From NCBI GenBank assembly GCA_002350525.1, contig DEFA01000036.1, positions 15,795-79,794 on the forward strand: DNA of 64,000 bases. The letters are read 5' to 3'. Below are positions 1 through 8,195 of the stretch, piece after piece (the first letter of the stretch is position 1; every line of letters begins with the position of its first letter). The DNA is from Lachnospiraceae bacterium UBA2864. Lineage in GTDB: Bacteria > Bacillota > Clostridia > Lachnospirales > Lachnospiraceae. Under the pieces are notes generated by a model. It was not told where the DNA came from. It worked only from the letters and a program-made list of their open reading frames with translations, and made no database searches. Both the position numbers and the translations under genes were made by a program.

Positions 1-690
1 ACTGCGGTAAAGCAGGTATGTACCGGTATAGAAGATCCTAAAGCATATTATAAAAGCAGCAGATTTGACGGAGAGAAGCTGAAGCTTATTATCAGAGAGA
101 ACTCCTTCGACCAGCTGCCTGAATATATGAGTAAAGCGGCTGAAAAAGCAAAGGACGTTATGTTAACTACCAGAGACGGCCAAAGATGCGATTCCATTAT
201 AGACAGAGCATGTCTTGATGCCATGATCAGTGAAGCTGATAAGACGAAAGACAGCTTCCTTGTAGATTATGCGGAATCGAAGGTTGCTACAGCCGACATA
301 AAGGTTGCAGTCAGAGGATGTGATACCGGTAAATCCTATGATTTCATCATAGAAGCCTTAAGCCCTTGCAAAGCATTTGACGTAAAGGCTCTTGCCAAGG
401 CGGCGGCAGCGGGAAGAGATGAACTTCTCGGATTCCTCAGCAAGACGGAATATTCCGAAGCAGCTGAGGCTATCGGCGAATCCTTCTCAAGCTTTGAGAA
501 GTGGTGTGATGACTTCATGATTAAGAAAATCCTGGAGCAGAAGACTAACATCCAGTCTGTCGGACCAATAGTTGCATATTATCTTGCTCGTCAGAATGAG
601 ATACAGATGGTCAGAATTATCCTTACGGCAAAGGCCAACGGATTCCCTGATCAGACGATATCGGAAAGGGTAAGGAAGATGTATGGATAA
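1..690 (+). CDS. ntpC: V-type ATP synthase subunit C (5' partial)
   Basis: Reading frame open from base 1 to the stop at 688-690, so the N-terminus lies outside the window; about 229 residues are visible of a family that usually has about 330. The ATG at 127 is internal, because the codons before it continue the same protein. Subunit C is the funnel-shaped connector between the membrane rotor and the central stalk of V/A-type ATPases. The identification rests mainly on context: subunits F, A, B and D follow directly in the usual order, and the helical, charged C-terminal sequence fits the family. Its last 8 bases overlap the start of subunit F, which implies translational coupling. The missing upstream genes would be expected to be subunits I, K and E. 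Confidence 0.85.
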   Translation, partial: TAVKQVCTGIEDPKAYYKSSRFDGEKLKLIIRENSFDQLPEYMSKAAEKAKDVMLTTRDGQRCDSIIDRACLDAMISEADKTKDSFLVDYAESKVATADIKVAVRGCDTGKSYDFIIEALSPCKAFDVKALAKAAAAGRDELLGFLSKTEYSEAAEAIGESFSSFEKWCDDFMIKKILEQKTNIQSVGPIVAYYLARQNEIQMVRIILTAKANGFPDQTISERVRKMYG

Positions 691-1000
691 GATAGCAGTA
701 ATGGGAGATTACGACAGCATTTACGGTTTTGCGGCACTCGGGCTCAGTACCTTTCCGGTTGAAAATGCGGAAACAGCCAAGAAGAGACTCAGTACCCTTG
801 TAAACAACGGTTATGGGATCATCTATATAACCGAAGAACTTGCTGCACTGCTGTCGGACAAGATAGACGAATATAAAGGACTTATGTCACCGGCCATAAT
901 ACTTATTCCCGGAGTTAAGGGAAATACCGGTTCCGGTATAGCATCAGTTCGTAAATCAGTTGAACAGGCCGTTGGATCAGACATACTGTTCAGCAAATAG
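683..1000 (+). CDS. ntpF: V-type ATP synthase subunit F
   Basis: 105 residues, the usual size of the small stalk subunit F, which sits at the end of the central shaft and helps couple catalysis to rotation. The N-terminal segment (KIAVMGDYDSIYGFAALG) has the family pattern of a beta strand followed by a glycine-rich turn, then a helix and the strand GIIYITEELA. It overlaps the end of subunit C by 8 bases and precedes subunit A by 23 bases, with AAAGGAG just upstream of the subunit A start. Gene letters for this small subunit vary between organisms (ntpF or ntpG). Family assignment is firm from size, motif and position. Confidence 0.9.
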   Translation: MDKIAVMGDYDSIYGFAALGLSTFPVENAETAKKRLSTLVNNGYGIIYITEELAALLSDKIDEYKGLMSPAIILIPGVKGNTGSGIASVRKSVEQAVGSDILFSK

Positions 1001-1023
1001 AAATAGGAAAGGAGATACTTTCC

Positions 1024-2796
1024 ATGGGAGTAATTGGAAAGATTAAGAAGGTTGCAGGACCTCTCGTAATCGCAACAGGCATGAGAAATGCGGATATGTT
1101 CGATGTCGTGCGTGTTAGTGATAAGAGACTTATCGGCGAAATTATTGAGATGCACGGAGACGAAGCATCCATCCAGGTTTACGAAGAAACCTCCGGCCTC
1201 GGACCGGGCGAACCTGTTGAATCAATGGACGTTCCGCTTTCTGTTGAACTCGGACCGGGACTCATGGGTTCCATATATGATGGTATTCAGAGACCACTTA
1301 CCAAGATTCTTGAAGTTACAGGCAGTAATCTTCTTGACAGAGGTGTTGAAGTTCCTTCACTTGACCGTGAGGCAAAGTGGGATTTTGTAGCTACAGCTGC
1401 TGTCGGAGATAAGGTGGTTGCCGGAGATATAATCGGAACTGTTAAAGAGACTTCTGTAGTTACACAGAAGATCATGGTTCCTTACGGAATCGAGGGTACT
1501 ATAAAGAGTATCACAAGTGGTTCCTTTACAGTAGAAGAGACTGTAGCGGTTGTTGAGACTGCGGTGGGAGATAAAAACCTTACACTTATGCAGAAGTGGC
1601 CGGTTCGTAAGGGAAGACCTTATCAGAAGAAACTTCCTCCGAAGATGCCGCTCGTTACGGGACAGAGAGTAGTAGATACCTTCTTCCCAATCGCTAAGGG
1701 TGGTGTTGCCGCTGTTCCGGGACCATTCGGTTCAGGTAAGACTGTTATCCAGCATCAGCTTGCAAAATGGGCTGATGCCGACATAGTTGTATATATCGGT
1801 TGTGGTGAGCGTGGAAATGAGATGACGGACGTTCTGAACGAGTTCCCTGAACTCAAGGATCCGAAGACAGGTGAGTCACTCATGAAGAGAACAATCCTTA
1901 TCGCAAATACATCGGATATGCCTGTTGCAGCCCGTGAGGCTTCTATCTATACAGGTATTACACTTGCCGAGTACTTCAGAGACATGGGTTATTCGGTTGC
2001 TCTTATGGCAGATTCGACATCGAGATGGGCAGAGGCTCTCCGTGAGATGTCAGGACGTCTTGAGGAAATGCCTGGTGAGGAAGGTTATCCTGCTTACCTT
2101 GCATCTCGTCTTGCTCAGTTCTATGAAAGAGCCGGACATGTAGTATGCCTCGGAAGCGATGAGAGAGAAGGTGCTCTCTCGGCTATCGGAGCCGTATCTC
2201 CTCCGGGTGGTGATATTTCCGAGCCTGTATCACAGGCAACACTTCGAATAGTTAAGGTATTCTGGTCACTGGATTCAAGCCTTGCTTACCAGAGACATTT
2301 CCCGGCTATTAACTGGCTGAACTCATACAGTAACTATCTTGATGAGATGGAAGACTGGTTCAACGAGGCGGTTGAGAAAGACTGGATGTCAACCCGTCAG
2401 GAACTTATGAGCCTGCTTCAGGAAGAAGCATCTCTTAATGAAATCGTTAAGATGGTAGGTATGGATGCCCTGTCTCCACAGGACAGACTTAAGATGGAAG
2501 CTGCAAGAAGTATCCGTGAGGACTTCCTGCATCAGAACTCTTTCGATGAAGTAGATACCTATACATCACTTCGTAAACAGTATTATATGATGAAACTTGT
2601 TTATGCCTTCTATGAAGAGGGTGTACAGGCGCTTAAAGACGGCGCAAATATCAACGATATCGTAGCACTTTCCGTTCGTGAGGATATCGGACGTTACAAG
2701 TATACACTTGAAGCCGACATTGACAGTGAATATGAGAAAGTTTCCGAAAGTCTCCATCGTGAGATGGCAGCTTCGATAAGAAAGGAGGAGGACTGA
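1024..2796 (+). CDS. ntpA: V-type ATP synthase catalytic subunit A
   Basis: 590 residues, full length for the catalytic subunit, which hydrolyses or makes ATP in the A3B3 head. The Walker A loop GPFGSGKT lies at about residues 233-240; GERGNEMTDVL and the signature ALMADSTSRWAEALREMSGR follow. The long insertion after the N-terminal barrel (about residues 110-200) is the non-homologous region that separates V-type A subunits from F-type beta subunits. A ribosome-binding site AAAGGAG sits just before ATG 1024. The stop codon shares one base with the start of subunit B. Whether the complex moves H+ or Na+ cannot be decided here, because the membrane subunits are outside the window. Confidence 0.97.
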   Translation: MGVIGKIKKVAGPLVIATGMRNADMFDVVRVSDKRLIGEIIEMHGDEASIQVYEETSGLGPGEPVESMDVPLSVELGPGLMGSIYDGIQRPLTKILEVTGSNLLDRGVEVPSLDREAKWDFVATAAVGDKVVAGDIIGTVKETSVVTQKIMVPYGIEGTIKSITSGSFTVEETVAVVETAVGDKNLTLMQKWPVRKGRPYQKKLPPKMPLVTGQRVVDTFFPIAKGGVAAVPGPFGSGKTVIQHQLAKWADADIVVYIGCGERGNEMTDVLNEFPELKDPKTGESLMKRTILIANTSDMPVAAREASIYTGITLAEYFRDMGYSVALMADSTSRWAEALREMSGRLEEMPGEEGYPAYLASRLAQFYERAGHVVCLGSDEREGALSAIGAVSPPGGDISEPVSQATLRIVKVFWSLDSSLAYQRHFPAINWLNSYSNYLDEMEDWFNEAVEKDWMSTRQELMSLLQEEASLNEIVKMVGMDALSPQDRLKMEAARSIREDFLHQNSFDEVDTYTSLRKQYYMMKLVYAFYEEGVQALKDGANINDIVALSVREDIGRYKYTLEADIDSEYEKVSESLHREMAASIRKEED

Positions 2797-4169
2797 TGCC
2801 GAAGGAATATCGTACCATACAGGAAGTAGCAGGTCCTCTGATGCTTGTTCGTGAAGTCGAGAACGTTAAGTATAACGAGATCGGTGAGATTGAACTTGCA
2901 AACGGAGAAAAGAGAAAGTGTAAGGTTCTTGAAATCGACGGAACCAATGCTCTCGTTCAGCTCTTCGAGAATTCAACAGGTATCAACCTGGAAAGCAGTA
3001 AGGTTAAGTTCATAGGCCGTACCATGGAGCTCGGCGTATCGGAAGATATGCTCGGACGTGTCTTCGACGGTCTCGGACGTACTATAGATGACGGTCCGGA
3101 GATCCTTCCGGATGCAAGAATGGATATTAACGGTCTTCCGATGAATCCGGCAGCCAGAGCATATCCTTCAGAGTTCATCGAAACAGGTGTATCGGCTATC
3201 GATGGTCTTAATACACTTGTTCGTGGTCAGAAGCTGCCTATATTCTCAGCTTCGGGTCTCCCTCATGCACAGCTTGCCGCACAGATCGCCCGTCAGGCTA
3301 AGGTTAAGGGAACAGATGAGCAGTTCGCCGTTGTATTTGCGGCTATGGGTATTACTTTCGAGGAAGCTCACTTCTTCGAGGAATCCTTCCGTGAATCGGG
3401 CGCTATCGATAGAACGGTTCTTTTCATAAATCTTGCAAATGACCCGGCAGTTGAGCGTATCGCTACACCGCACATGGCTCTTACAGCTGCAGAGTATCTT
3501 GCATTTGAAAAGGATATGCACGTTCTTGTAATCATGACAGATATTACTAACTACGCTGACGCTCTTCGTGAGGTTTCAGCCGCACGTAAGGAGGTTCCGG
3601 GACGTAGAGGTTATCCCGGATACATGTACACCGACCTTGCTCAGATGTACGAAAGAGCAGGACGTCAGAGAGGCAAGAAGGGTTCTATCACTATGATACC
3701 TATCCTTACAATGCCTGAGGATGATAAGACCCATCCTATCCCTGACCTTACAGGATACATCACTGAGGGACAGATTATCCTCTCACGTGAGCTTTACAGA
3801 AAGGGTATTACACCGCCGATCGATGTTCTTCCATCTCTGTCACGTCTTAAGGATAAGGGTATCGGTGACGGAAAGACAAGAGCTGACCATGCAGCTACCA
3901 TGAACCAGCTGTTCTCAGCTTATGCGCGTGGTAAGGAAGCTAAGGAACTTATGGTCATCCTCGGTGAAGCAGCCCTTACGGATATCGATCTTCTCTACGC
4001 AAAGTTTGCGGATGAGTTCGAGAAGAAATACGTATCACAGGGATACAGAGCCGATCGTGATATCATGGAGACTCTTGATATAGGCTGGGATCTTCTCAGA
4101 ATCCTTCCTAGATCTGAGCTGAAGAGAATTAACGAGAAGTTCCTTGATCAGTATTACGAGAAGAATTAA
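2796..4169 (+). CDS. ntpB: V-type ATP synthase regulatory subunit B
   Basis: 457 residues, normal for the non-catalytic subunit B that alternates with A in the head. The Walker A lysine is absent, as expected: the equivalent loop reads SASGLPHAQLAAQIARQ. The family stretches LVIMTDITNYADALREVSAA and GRRGYPGYMYTDLAQMYERA are clear. Start and preceding stop overlap as TGATG at 2794-2798, with a strong ribosome site AAGGAGGAGG at 2781-2790 inside the end of subunit A. The short gap to subunit D (11 bases) places it in the same operon. Confidence 0.97.
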   Translation: MPKEYRTIQEVAGPLMLVREVENVKYNEIGEIELANGEKRKCKVLEIDGTNALVQLFENSTGINLESSKVKFIGRTMELGVSEDMLGRVFDGLGRTIDDGPEILPDARMDINGLPMNPAARAYPSEFIETGVSAIDGLNTLVRGQKLPIFSASGLPHAQLAAQIARQAKVKGTDEQFAVVFAAMGITFEEAHFFEESFRESGAIDRTVLFINLANDPAVERIATPHMALTAAEYLAFEKDMHVLVIMTDITNYADALREVSAARKEVPGRRGYPGYMYTDLAQMYERAGRQRGKKGSITMIPILTMPEDDKTHPIPDLTGYITEGQIILSRELYRKGITPPIDVLPSLSRLKDKGIGDGKTRADHAATMNQLFSAYARGKEAKELMVILGEAALTDIDLLYAKFADEFEKKYVSQGYRADRDIMETLDIGWDLLRILPRSELKRINEKFLDQYYEKN

Positions 4170-4180
4170 AGGAGTGCCTT

Positions 4181-4852
4181 ATGGCTACTACACAGATAAA
4201 TCCAACGAGAATGGAGCTTACGCGTCTTAAGAAGAAGCTGGGCACGGCCGTGAAAGGCCACAGACTTCTTAAGGATAAGCGTGATGAGCTTATGCGTGAA
4301 TTCCTGGATCTTGTAAAAGTTAATATGGAGCTTCGTGAGAAAGTTGAGCAGGGAATCAAAAATGCCAACAGGAATTTTGTTCTTGCGAAGGCCGGAATGT
4401 CTGATGAAGAGCTGCGTACGGCGCTTATGGCACCGAAGCAGGAGATAAGCCTCATAACCAATAAGAAAAATGTTATGAGTGTTGATATACCTGTATATGA
4501 TTTTAAAACCAGAAGTGCTGATAAGAATGATATATATTCTTATGGTTTTGCCTTTACATCGGGAGATCTGGACTATGCTGTAGACTCTCTTCAGGAGGTG
4601 TTTAAAGATATGCTTAAACTCGCCGAAGTGGAGAAGTCATGCCAGCTTATGGCAGCTGAGATAGAGAAGACCAGACGACGCGTTAACGCTCTTGAGCATG
4701 TTATCATTCCTGAAACCCAGGAAGGCATCAGATACATAACCATGAAGCTTGATGAGAACGAGAGAAGTACTCAGGTAAGGCTTATGAAGGTTAAGAATAT
4801 GATGCTGGAACAGGCACATAAGTATAAGGAAAAAGAGAAGGCCGCTCATTAG
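4181..4852 (+). CDS. ntpD: V-type ATP synthase subunit D
   Basis: 223 residues, the size of the long coiled-coil central shaft subunit D that rotates inside the A3B3 head. The N-terminal motif NPTRMELTRLKKKLGTAVKG and the downstream helix with KDKRDELMREF are diagnostic. The C-terminal half again forms a long charged helix, consistent with an antiparallel coiled-coil shaft. It is the last gene of the ATPase operon here: a perfect 14-bp inverted repeat follows 18 bases after the stop, and the next gene has its own candidate promoter. Confidence 0.95.
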   Translation: MATTQINPTRMELTRLKKKLGTAVKGHRLLKDKRDELMREFLDLVKVNMELREKVEQGIKNANRNFVLAKAGMSDEELRTALMAPKQEISLITNKKNVMSVDIPVYDFKTRSADKNDIYSYGFAFTSGDLDYAVDSLQEVFKDMLKLAEVEKSCQLMAAEIEKTRRRVNALEHVIIPETQEGIRYITMKLDENERSTQVRLMKVKNMMLEQAHKYKEKEKAAH

Positions 4853-4870
4853 GCACAATATAAAATCTAA

Positions 4871-4909
4871 GATAGCCGTTCGACAAATGTTACAAGTCGA
4901 ACGGCTATC
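4871..4909 (+). terminator. hairpin after V-ATPase operon
   Basis: A perfect 14-bp inverted repeat (GATAGCCGTTCGAC, 4871-4884; GTCGAACGGCTATC, 4896-4909) with an 11-base loop, placed between the last ATPase gene and the asp23 gene. It lacks a real T-run (AGTGCTTTATCTTA follows), so it may be a weak intrinsic terminator or an mRNA 3'-end stabilising hairpin. Confidence 0.6.
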
Positions 4910-4926
4910 AGTGCTTTATCTTATAC

Positions 4927-4955
4927 TGGAAAGAACAACCGTTTTGTATTATAAT
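4927..4955 (+). promoter_or_regulatory. candidate promoter for asp23-nusB block
   Basis: TGGAAA (4927-4932), a 17-base spacer and TATAAT (4950-4955), 41 bases upstream of the asp23 start. The -10 is perfect and the -35 is two substitutions from TTGACA. It would begin transcription of the asp23-to-recN run. Confidence 0.45.
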
Positions 4956-4995
4956 CTTATGTTGGAGTGATTTTGGTTAGACGGAGGTGAATACT

Positions 4996-5406
4996 ATGGC
5001 AGATTCAAAAAAAGATACAAAAGATACAAAGTATACTATTGCCGAAAACGGCGACAAAGGTATAGTTCAGATAGCCGATGATGTAGTATCGAGCATTGTG
5101 GGACTTGCGGTTACCGAAGTTGACGGAGTGGCACGCCTTACGGGCGATATTACCAGAGAGCTCGTCGCAAAACTTGGTAAGAAGAACCTGGCAAAGGGTA
5201 TCTATGTATCCTATGATGATGCAGAAGACGGAAGCAAGAAGGTAAAGGTGAATGTGTCTATAGAGATTAAGTTCGGATATAACATTCTCGCTGTATCGGA
5301 AAGCGTACAGGAGAAGGTTAAGTCCACACTTCTTACCATGACCGGACTTGAATGCTCCGTAGTAAATGTAAAAGTATCAGGAATTGATTTTGAGGATCAG
5401 AAATAA
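4996..5406 (+). CDS. Asp23/Gls24 family envelope-stress protein
   Basis: 136 residues from ATG 4996, chosen over the in-frame GTG at 4987 because GGAGG at 4983-4987 is spaced 8 bases from 4996. Asp23/Gls24 (YqhY-like) proteins are small, cytoplasmic and often membrane-associated; in Bacillus the paralogue yqhY sits beside nusB and acc genes. The core here (residues about 15-130) has the family pattern of VSSIVGLAVTEVDGVARL followed by the KVKVNVSIEIKFGYNI strands. A charged Lys/Asp-rich N-terminus precedes it. The stop overlaps the nusB start by one base (TAATG), so the two are translationally coupled. The exact biochemical role of the family is not settled. Confidence 0.88.
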   Translation: MADSKKDTKDTKYTIAENGDKGIVQIADDVVSSIVGLAVTEVDGVARLTGDITRELVAKLGKKNLAKGIYVSYDDAEDGSKKVKVNVSIEIKFGYNILAVSESVQEKVKSTLLTMTGLECSVVNVKVSGIDFEDQK

Positions 5407-5846
5407 TGAACAGACACGAGCTTAGAGAAAGTATATTTAAGATAGTATTTCAGATTCCGTTTTACGGAGCGGAGAATATGCAGGAACAGACCGAAGTGGA
5501 TATAGAGAGTCTGAAGCTGCTTGCTGAGGAGCCTCTTTCCGAAGAGGATGAGATTAAGATCTCCGAGAAGAACGAGCAGTATATAAAAGCTAAGGTTCAG
5601 GGAATAGTATCTCACATAAAGGAAATCGATGAGAAGTTAACCGAAGCTGCAAAGAATTGGGAATTAAAGCGTCTCGGTAAGGCCGAGCTTGCAATCCTCA
5701 GACTTGCGGCATATGAGATTATCTATGACGAGGATATTCCGAGAGCTGTTGCAATCAACGAGGCTGTTGAGATAGCCAAGGAATATACCGATGAGAAAGC
5801 TGCGGCTTTCATCAACGGAGTTCTTGCCGGAGTTACCGGAGAGTAA
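5406..5846 (+). CDS. nusB: transcription antitermination protein NusB
   Basis: 146 residues, the usual NusB length. NusB binds boxA RNA with NusE (S10) to form the antitermination complex on rRNA operons. The N-terminal helix begins RHELRESIFKIVFQ, and the C-terminal signature RLGKAELAILRLAAYEIIYD plus VAINEAVEIAKEYTDEKAAAF is typical. Translationally coupled to the Asp23 gene upstream. In many Firmicutes folD lies between nusB and xseA; here the two are separated by only 33 bases and folD is absent. Confidence 0.95.
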   Translation: MNRHELRESIFKIVFQIPFYGAENMQEQTEVDIESLKLLAEEPLSEEDEIKISEKNEQYIKAKVQGIVSHIKEIDEKLTEAAKNWELKRLGKAELAILRLAAYEIIYDEDIPRAVAINEAVEIAKEYTDEKAAAFINGVLAGVTGE

Positions 5847-5879
5847 ACTTGCGGATAATCTTATTAAGGGACAGACAGT

Positions 5880-7082
5880 ATGAAGGAATATACCGTCAGC
5901 CAGGTAAACGGCTATATCAAGAACTTAATAAGCAGTGATTATCTTCTGAGAAATATTGTGATCAGAGGAGAGATATCGAATTGTAAATATCACAGCATGG
6001 GGCATATTTATTTTACTTTGAAAGATGAATCGAGCTCCATGCCTTGTGTTATGTTTAAAGGCAGCATAGGAAGCGGACTCAAGTTCCGTCTGGAAGACGG
6101 ACAGGCGGTTCTTATATCGGGCTCCGTAAATGTATATGAGAGAGATGGAAGATATCAGTTATATGCAAGTAAGATACTTCTTGCGGATGATGGTAAGGGA
6201 AAGCTTGCTGAGGAGTATGAGAAGCTTAAGATAAAGCTCTACGAGGAAGGCCTCTTTGATTTTGAAATTAAGAAGCCTATACCTAAGCATCCGAAAGCCG
6301 TGGGAATCGTAACCGCCAAAACCGGTGCTGCAATCCAGGATATCATGAATATTGCGAGAAGACGTAATCCGTATGTTCAGCTTTATCTCTATCCTGCCAA
6401 GGTTCAAGGTGAAGGCGCGGCCGAGACCATTGTGAGAGGTATCGAAACACTCGATAAGATGGGACTCGATACGATAATCATAGGTCGAGGCGGAGGAAGC
6501 ATAGAAGATCTCTGGGCATTTAACGAAGAGATTGTTGCGAGAGCTATCTTTGCTGCAAAAACTCCGATAATATCGGGAACCGGTCATGAGATAGATAATA
6601 CTATCGCCGATTATGTGGCGGATCTCAGAGCACCGACTCCATCAGCGGCTGCGGAACTTGCGATAGATAATGTGATAGATACTCTGAACAGGGTTAAGAC
6701 TCTCAGAACTTCCATAGATAGGGAGATGTCTTCGAAAGTAAGAGATGCAGGGTTCCGTCTTGAGAAGCTGAAGAACGCTCTGGAGAGACTCAGCCCCGAG
6801 TCGATTCTCCGTGACAGACAGCTCGCACTTGCACAGAGTGTGGATAAGCTTCACAGACTTATGGAAGATAAGCTTACACGGATCAAACAGAGACTTGAAG
6901 TTGATATAACGAGACTCCACGGTCTTTCTCCGACGGCAAAGCTTGTTAACGGTTTTGGCTATATATCCGATTCCGAAGATAAGCCGGTTACTTCCGTAAG
7001 ATCGGTTAAAGAAGGTGACAGCCTGACGGTCAGAGTACATGACGGAACTATAAACACAAAGGTTATGGGAACGAACGGTTAA
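5880..7082 (+). CDS. xseA: exodeoxyribonuclease VII large subunit
   Basis: 400 residues, close to the usual length of about 400-450. With XseB it degrades single-stranded DNA from both ends. The N-terminal OB-fold is visible (YTVSQVNGYIKNLI ... VVIRGEISNCKYHSMGHIYF-type strand pattern, residues 1-100). The catalytic domain contains the conserved PKAVGIVTAKTGAAIQDI, RGGGSIEDLWAFNEE and GTGHEIDNTIADYVADLRAP segments. A coiled-coil region (about 250-350) precedes a small C-terminal tail. Followed after 11 bases by xseB, its partner subunit. Confidence 0.96.
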   Translation: MKEYTVSQVNGYIKNLISSDYLLRNIVIRGEISNCKYHSMGHIYFTLKDESSSMPCVMFKGSIGSGLKFRLEDGQAVLISGSVNVYERDGRYQLYASKILLADDGKGKLAEEYEKLKIKLYEEGLFDFEIKKPIPKHPKAVGIVTAKTGAAIQDIMNIARRRNPYVQLYLYPAKVQGEGAAETIVRGIETLDKMGLDTIIIGRGGGSIEDLWAFNEEIVARAIFAAKTPIISGTGHEIDNTIADYVADLRAPTPSAAAELAIDNVIDTLNRVKTLRTSIDREMSSKVRDAGFRLEKLKNALERLSPESILRDRQLALAQSVDKLHRLMEDKLTRIKQRLEVDITRLHGLSPTAKLVNGFGYISDSEDKPVTSVRSVKEGDSLTVRVHDGTINTKVMGTNG

Positions 7083-7093
7083 GAGATAGGATT

Positions 7094-7306
7094 ATGGCTA
7101 AAGAAAAGAAAACAGATGAATTCGTAGTAGAGGATGCTATGAAAAGAATAGAAGAGATCAACGGCCTTCTTGCAAAGGAAGGTACATCTCTCAAAGATTC
7201 CCTCGCACTTTACGAGGAAGGAGTTCTTCTTTCGGAAAAATGCAGAAAAAGCATAGAGGGTATCGAAACCCAGATTAAGATAATCGGTGAGACAGATGAA
7301 GACTGA
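7094..7306 (+). CDS. xseB: exodeoxyribonuclease VII small subunit
   Basis: 70 residues, typical of this small helical subunit. The family pattern is an amphipathic helix pair: EDAMKRIEEINGLLAKEGTSL, then the LYEEGVLLSEKCRKSIEG helix. It binds the coiled coil of XseA. Its end overlaps the start of the ispA gene by 11 bases when ispA starts at ATG 7296. Confidence 0.93.
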   Translation: MAKEKKTDEFVVEDAMKRIEEINGLLAKEGTSLKDSLALYEEGVLLSEKCRKSIEGIETQIKIIGETDED

Positions 7307-8192
7307 GATAATTGATAAGATCAATAATGTCATTATGAAATATATGCCTGACGGAACACGTATTCCGTCAAAGGTTGTGGAAGAAGCAATGTCTTATGCC
7401 ATGTCTGCGGGAGGAAAGAGAATCCGTCCGCTTATCATGTATCTGACATATAAGGCACTTGCGGATAACCCGGAGGATGAATCGGCTCTTAACCCCTTTA
7501 TGGCGGCTATTGAGATGATCCATACAAGTTCTCTCATACATGATGATCTTCCGGCACTTGATAATGACAGTCTGAGACGCGGACTTCCGACTGTACATGT
7601 AAAGTACAGAGAAGATGCGGCAATCCTTGCGGGAGATGCACTTCTTAATCTTGCATATGAGACTGCGGGAGAAGCATTTTTAGGAAAACTCGGTGACGTA
7701 ACTCTCGAAAAAGCTCTAATCGTACTTATGAGGAAAACCGGTGTCCGCGGAATGCTCGGAGGACAGAGTGCGGATGTCATGCTGTCCGGTAAAGAACTTT
7801 CGGAAGACGAGAGAAATTATATTTACGAGAAGAAGACTGCGGCTTTGATAGAGGCTCCTTTCATGATAGGTGCGCTACTTGCCGGAGCTGATGATAAAAC
7901 TGTTGAACTTCTTGAAGATGCGGGACGTGCACTTGGCCTCGCATTTCAGGTTCAGGATGATATCCTTGATATGACCTCAGATGCCGAAACTCTCGGCAAG
8001 GAAGTCGGTCAGGATGAAAAGAATAAGAAGAACACTTATGCAGCGGAATACGGAATAGATGAGGCGCGTAAGTTTGTGAATGAGAAAACGGACAGTGTAA
8101 GAGATATTCTTGACAGAGTACTAAAGACTGACAGAGAGGAGGCTGAACTTCTGAAGCAGCTTGTAACGGAGCTTGCAGGAAGAAACAGCTAA
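7296..8192 (+). CDS. ispA: polyprenyl (farnesyl) diphosphate synthase
   Basis: 298 residues from ATG 7296; an in-frame GTG at 7287 is less likely, since GGTGAG at 7286-7291 can serve as ribosome site for the ATG. It condenses isopentenyl and allylic diphosphates to farnesyl (possibly geranylgeranyl) diphosphate. The first Asp-rich motif HDDLPALDND (D83, D84) has the bacterial two-residue insertion, and the second is QDDILD (D221, D222). The GGKRIRP motif that binds diphosphate is near the N-terminus. It lies directly before dxs, placing precursor synthesis and chain elongation in one transcript. Chain length of the product cannot be read with certainty. Confidence 0.95.
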   Translation: MKTEIIDKINNVIMKYMPDGTRIPSKVVEEAMSYAMSAGGKRIRPLIMYLTYKALADNPEDESALNPFMAAIEMIHTSSLIHDDLPALDNDSLRRGLPTVHVKYREDAAILAGDALLNLAYETAGEAFLGKLGDVTLEKALIVLMRKTGVRGMLGGQSADVMLSGKELSEDERNYIYEKKTAALIEAPFMIGALLAGADDKTVELLEDAGRALGLAFQVQDDILDMTSDAETLGKEVGQDEKNKKNTYAAEYGIDEARKFVNEKTDSVRDILDRVLKTDREEAELLKQLVTELAGRNS

Positions 8193-8195
8193 ATT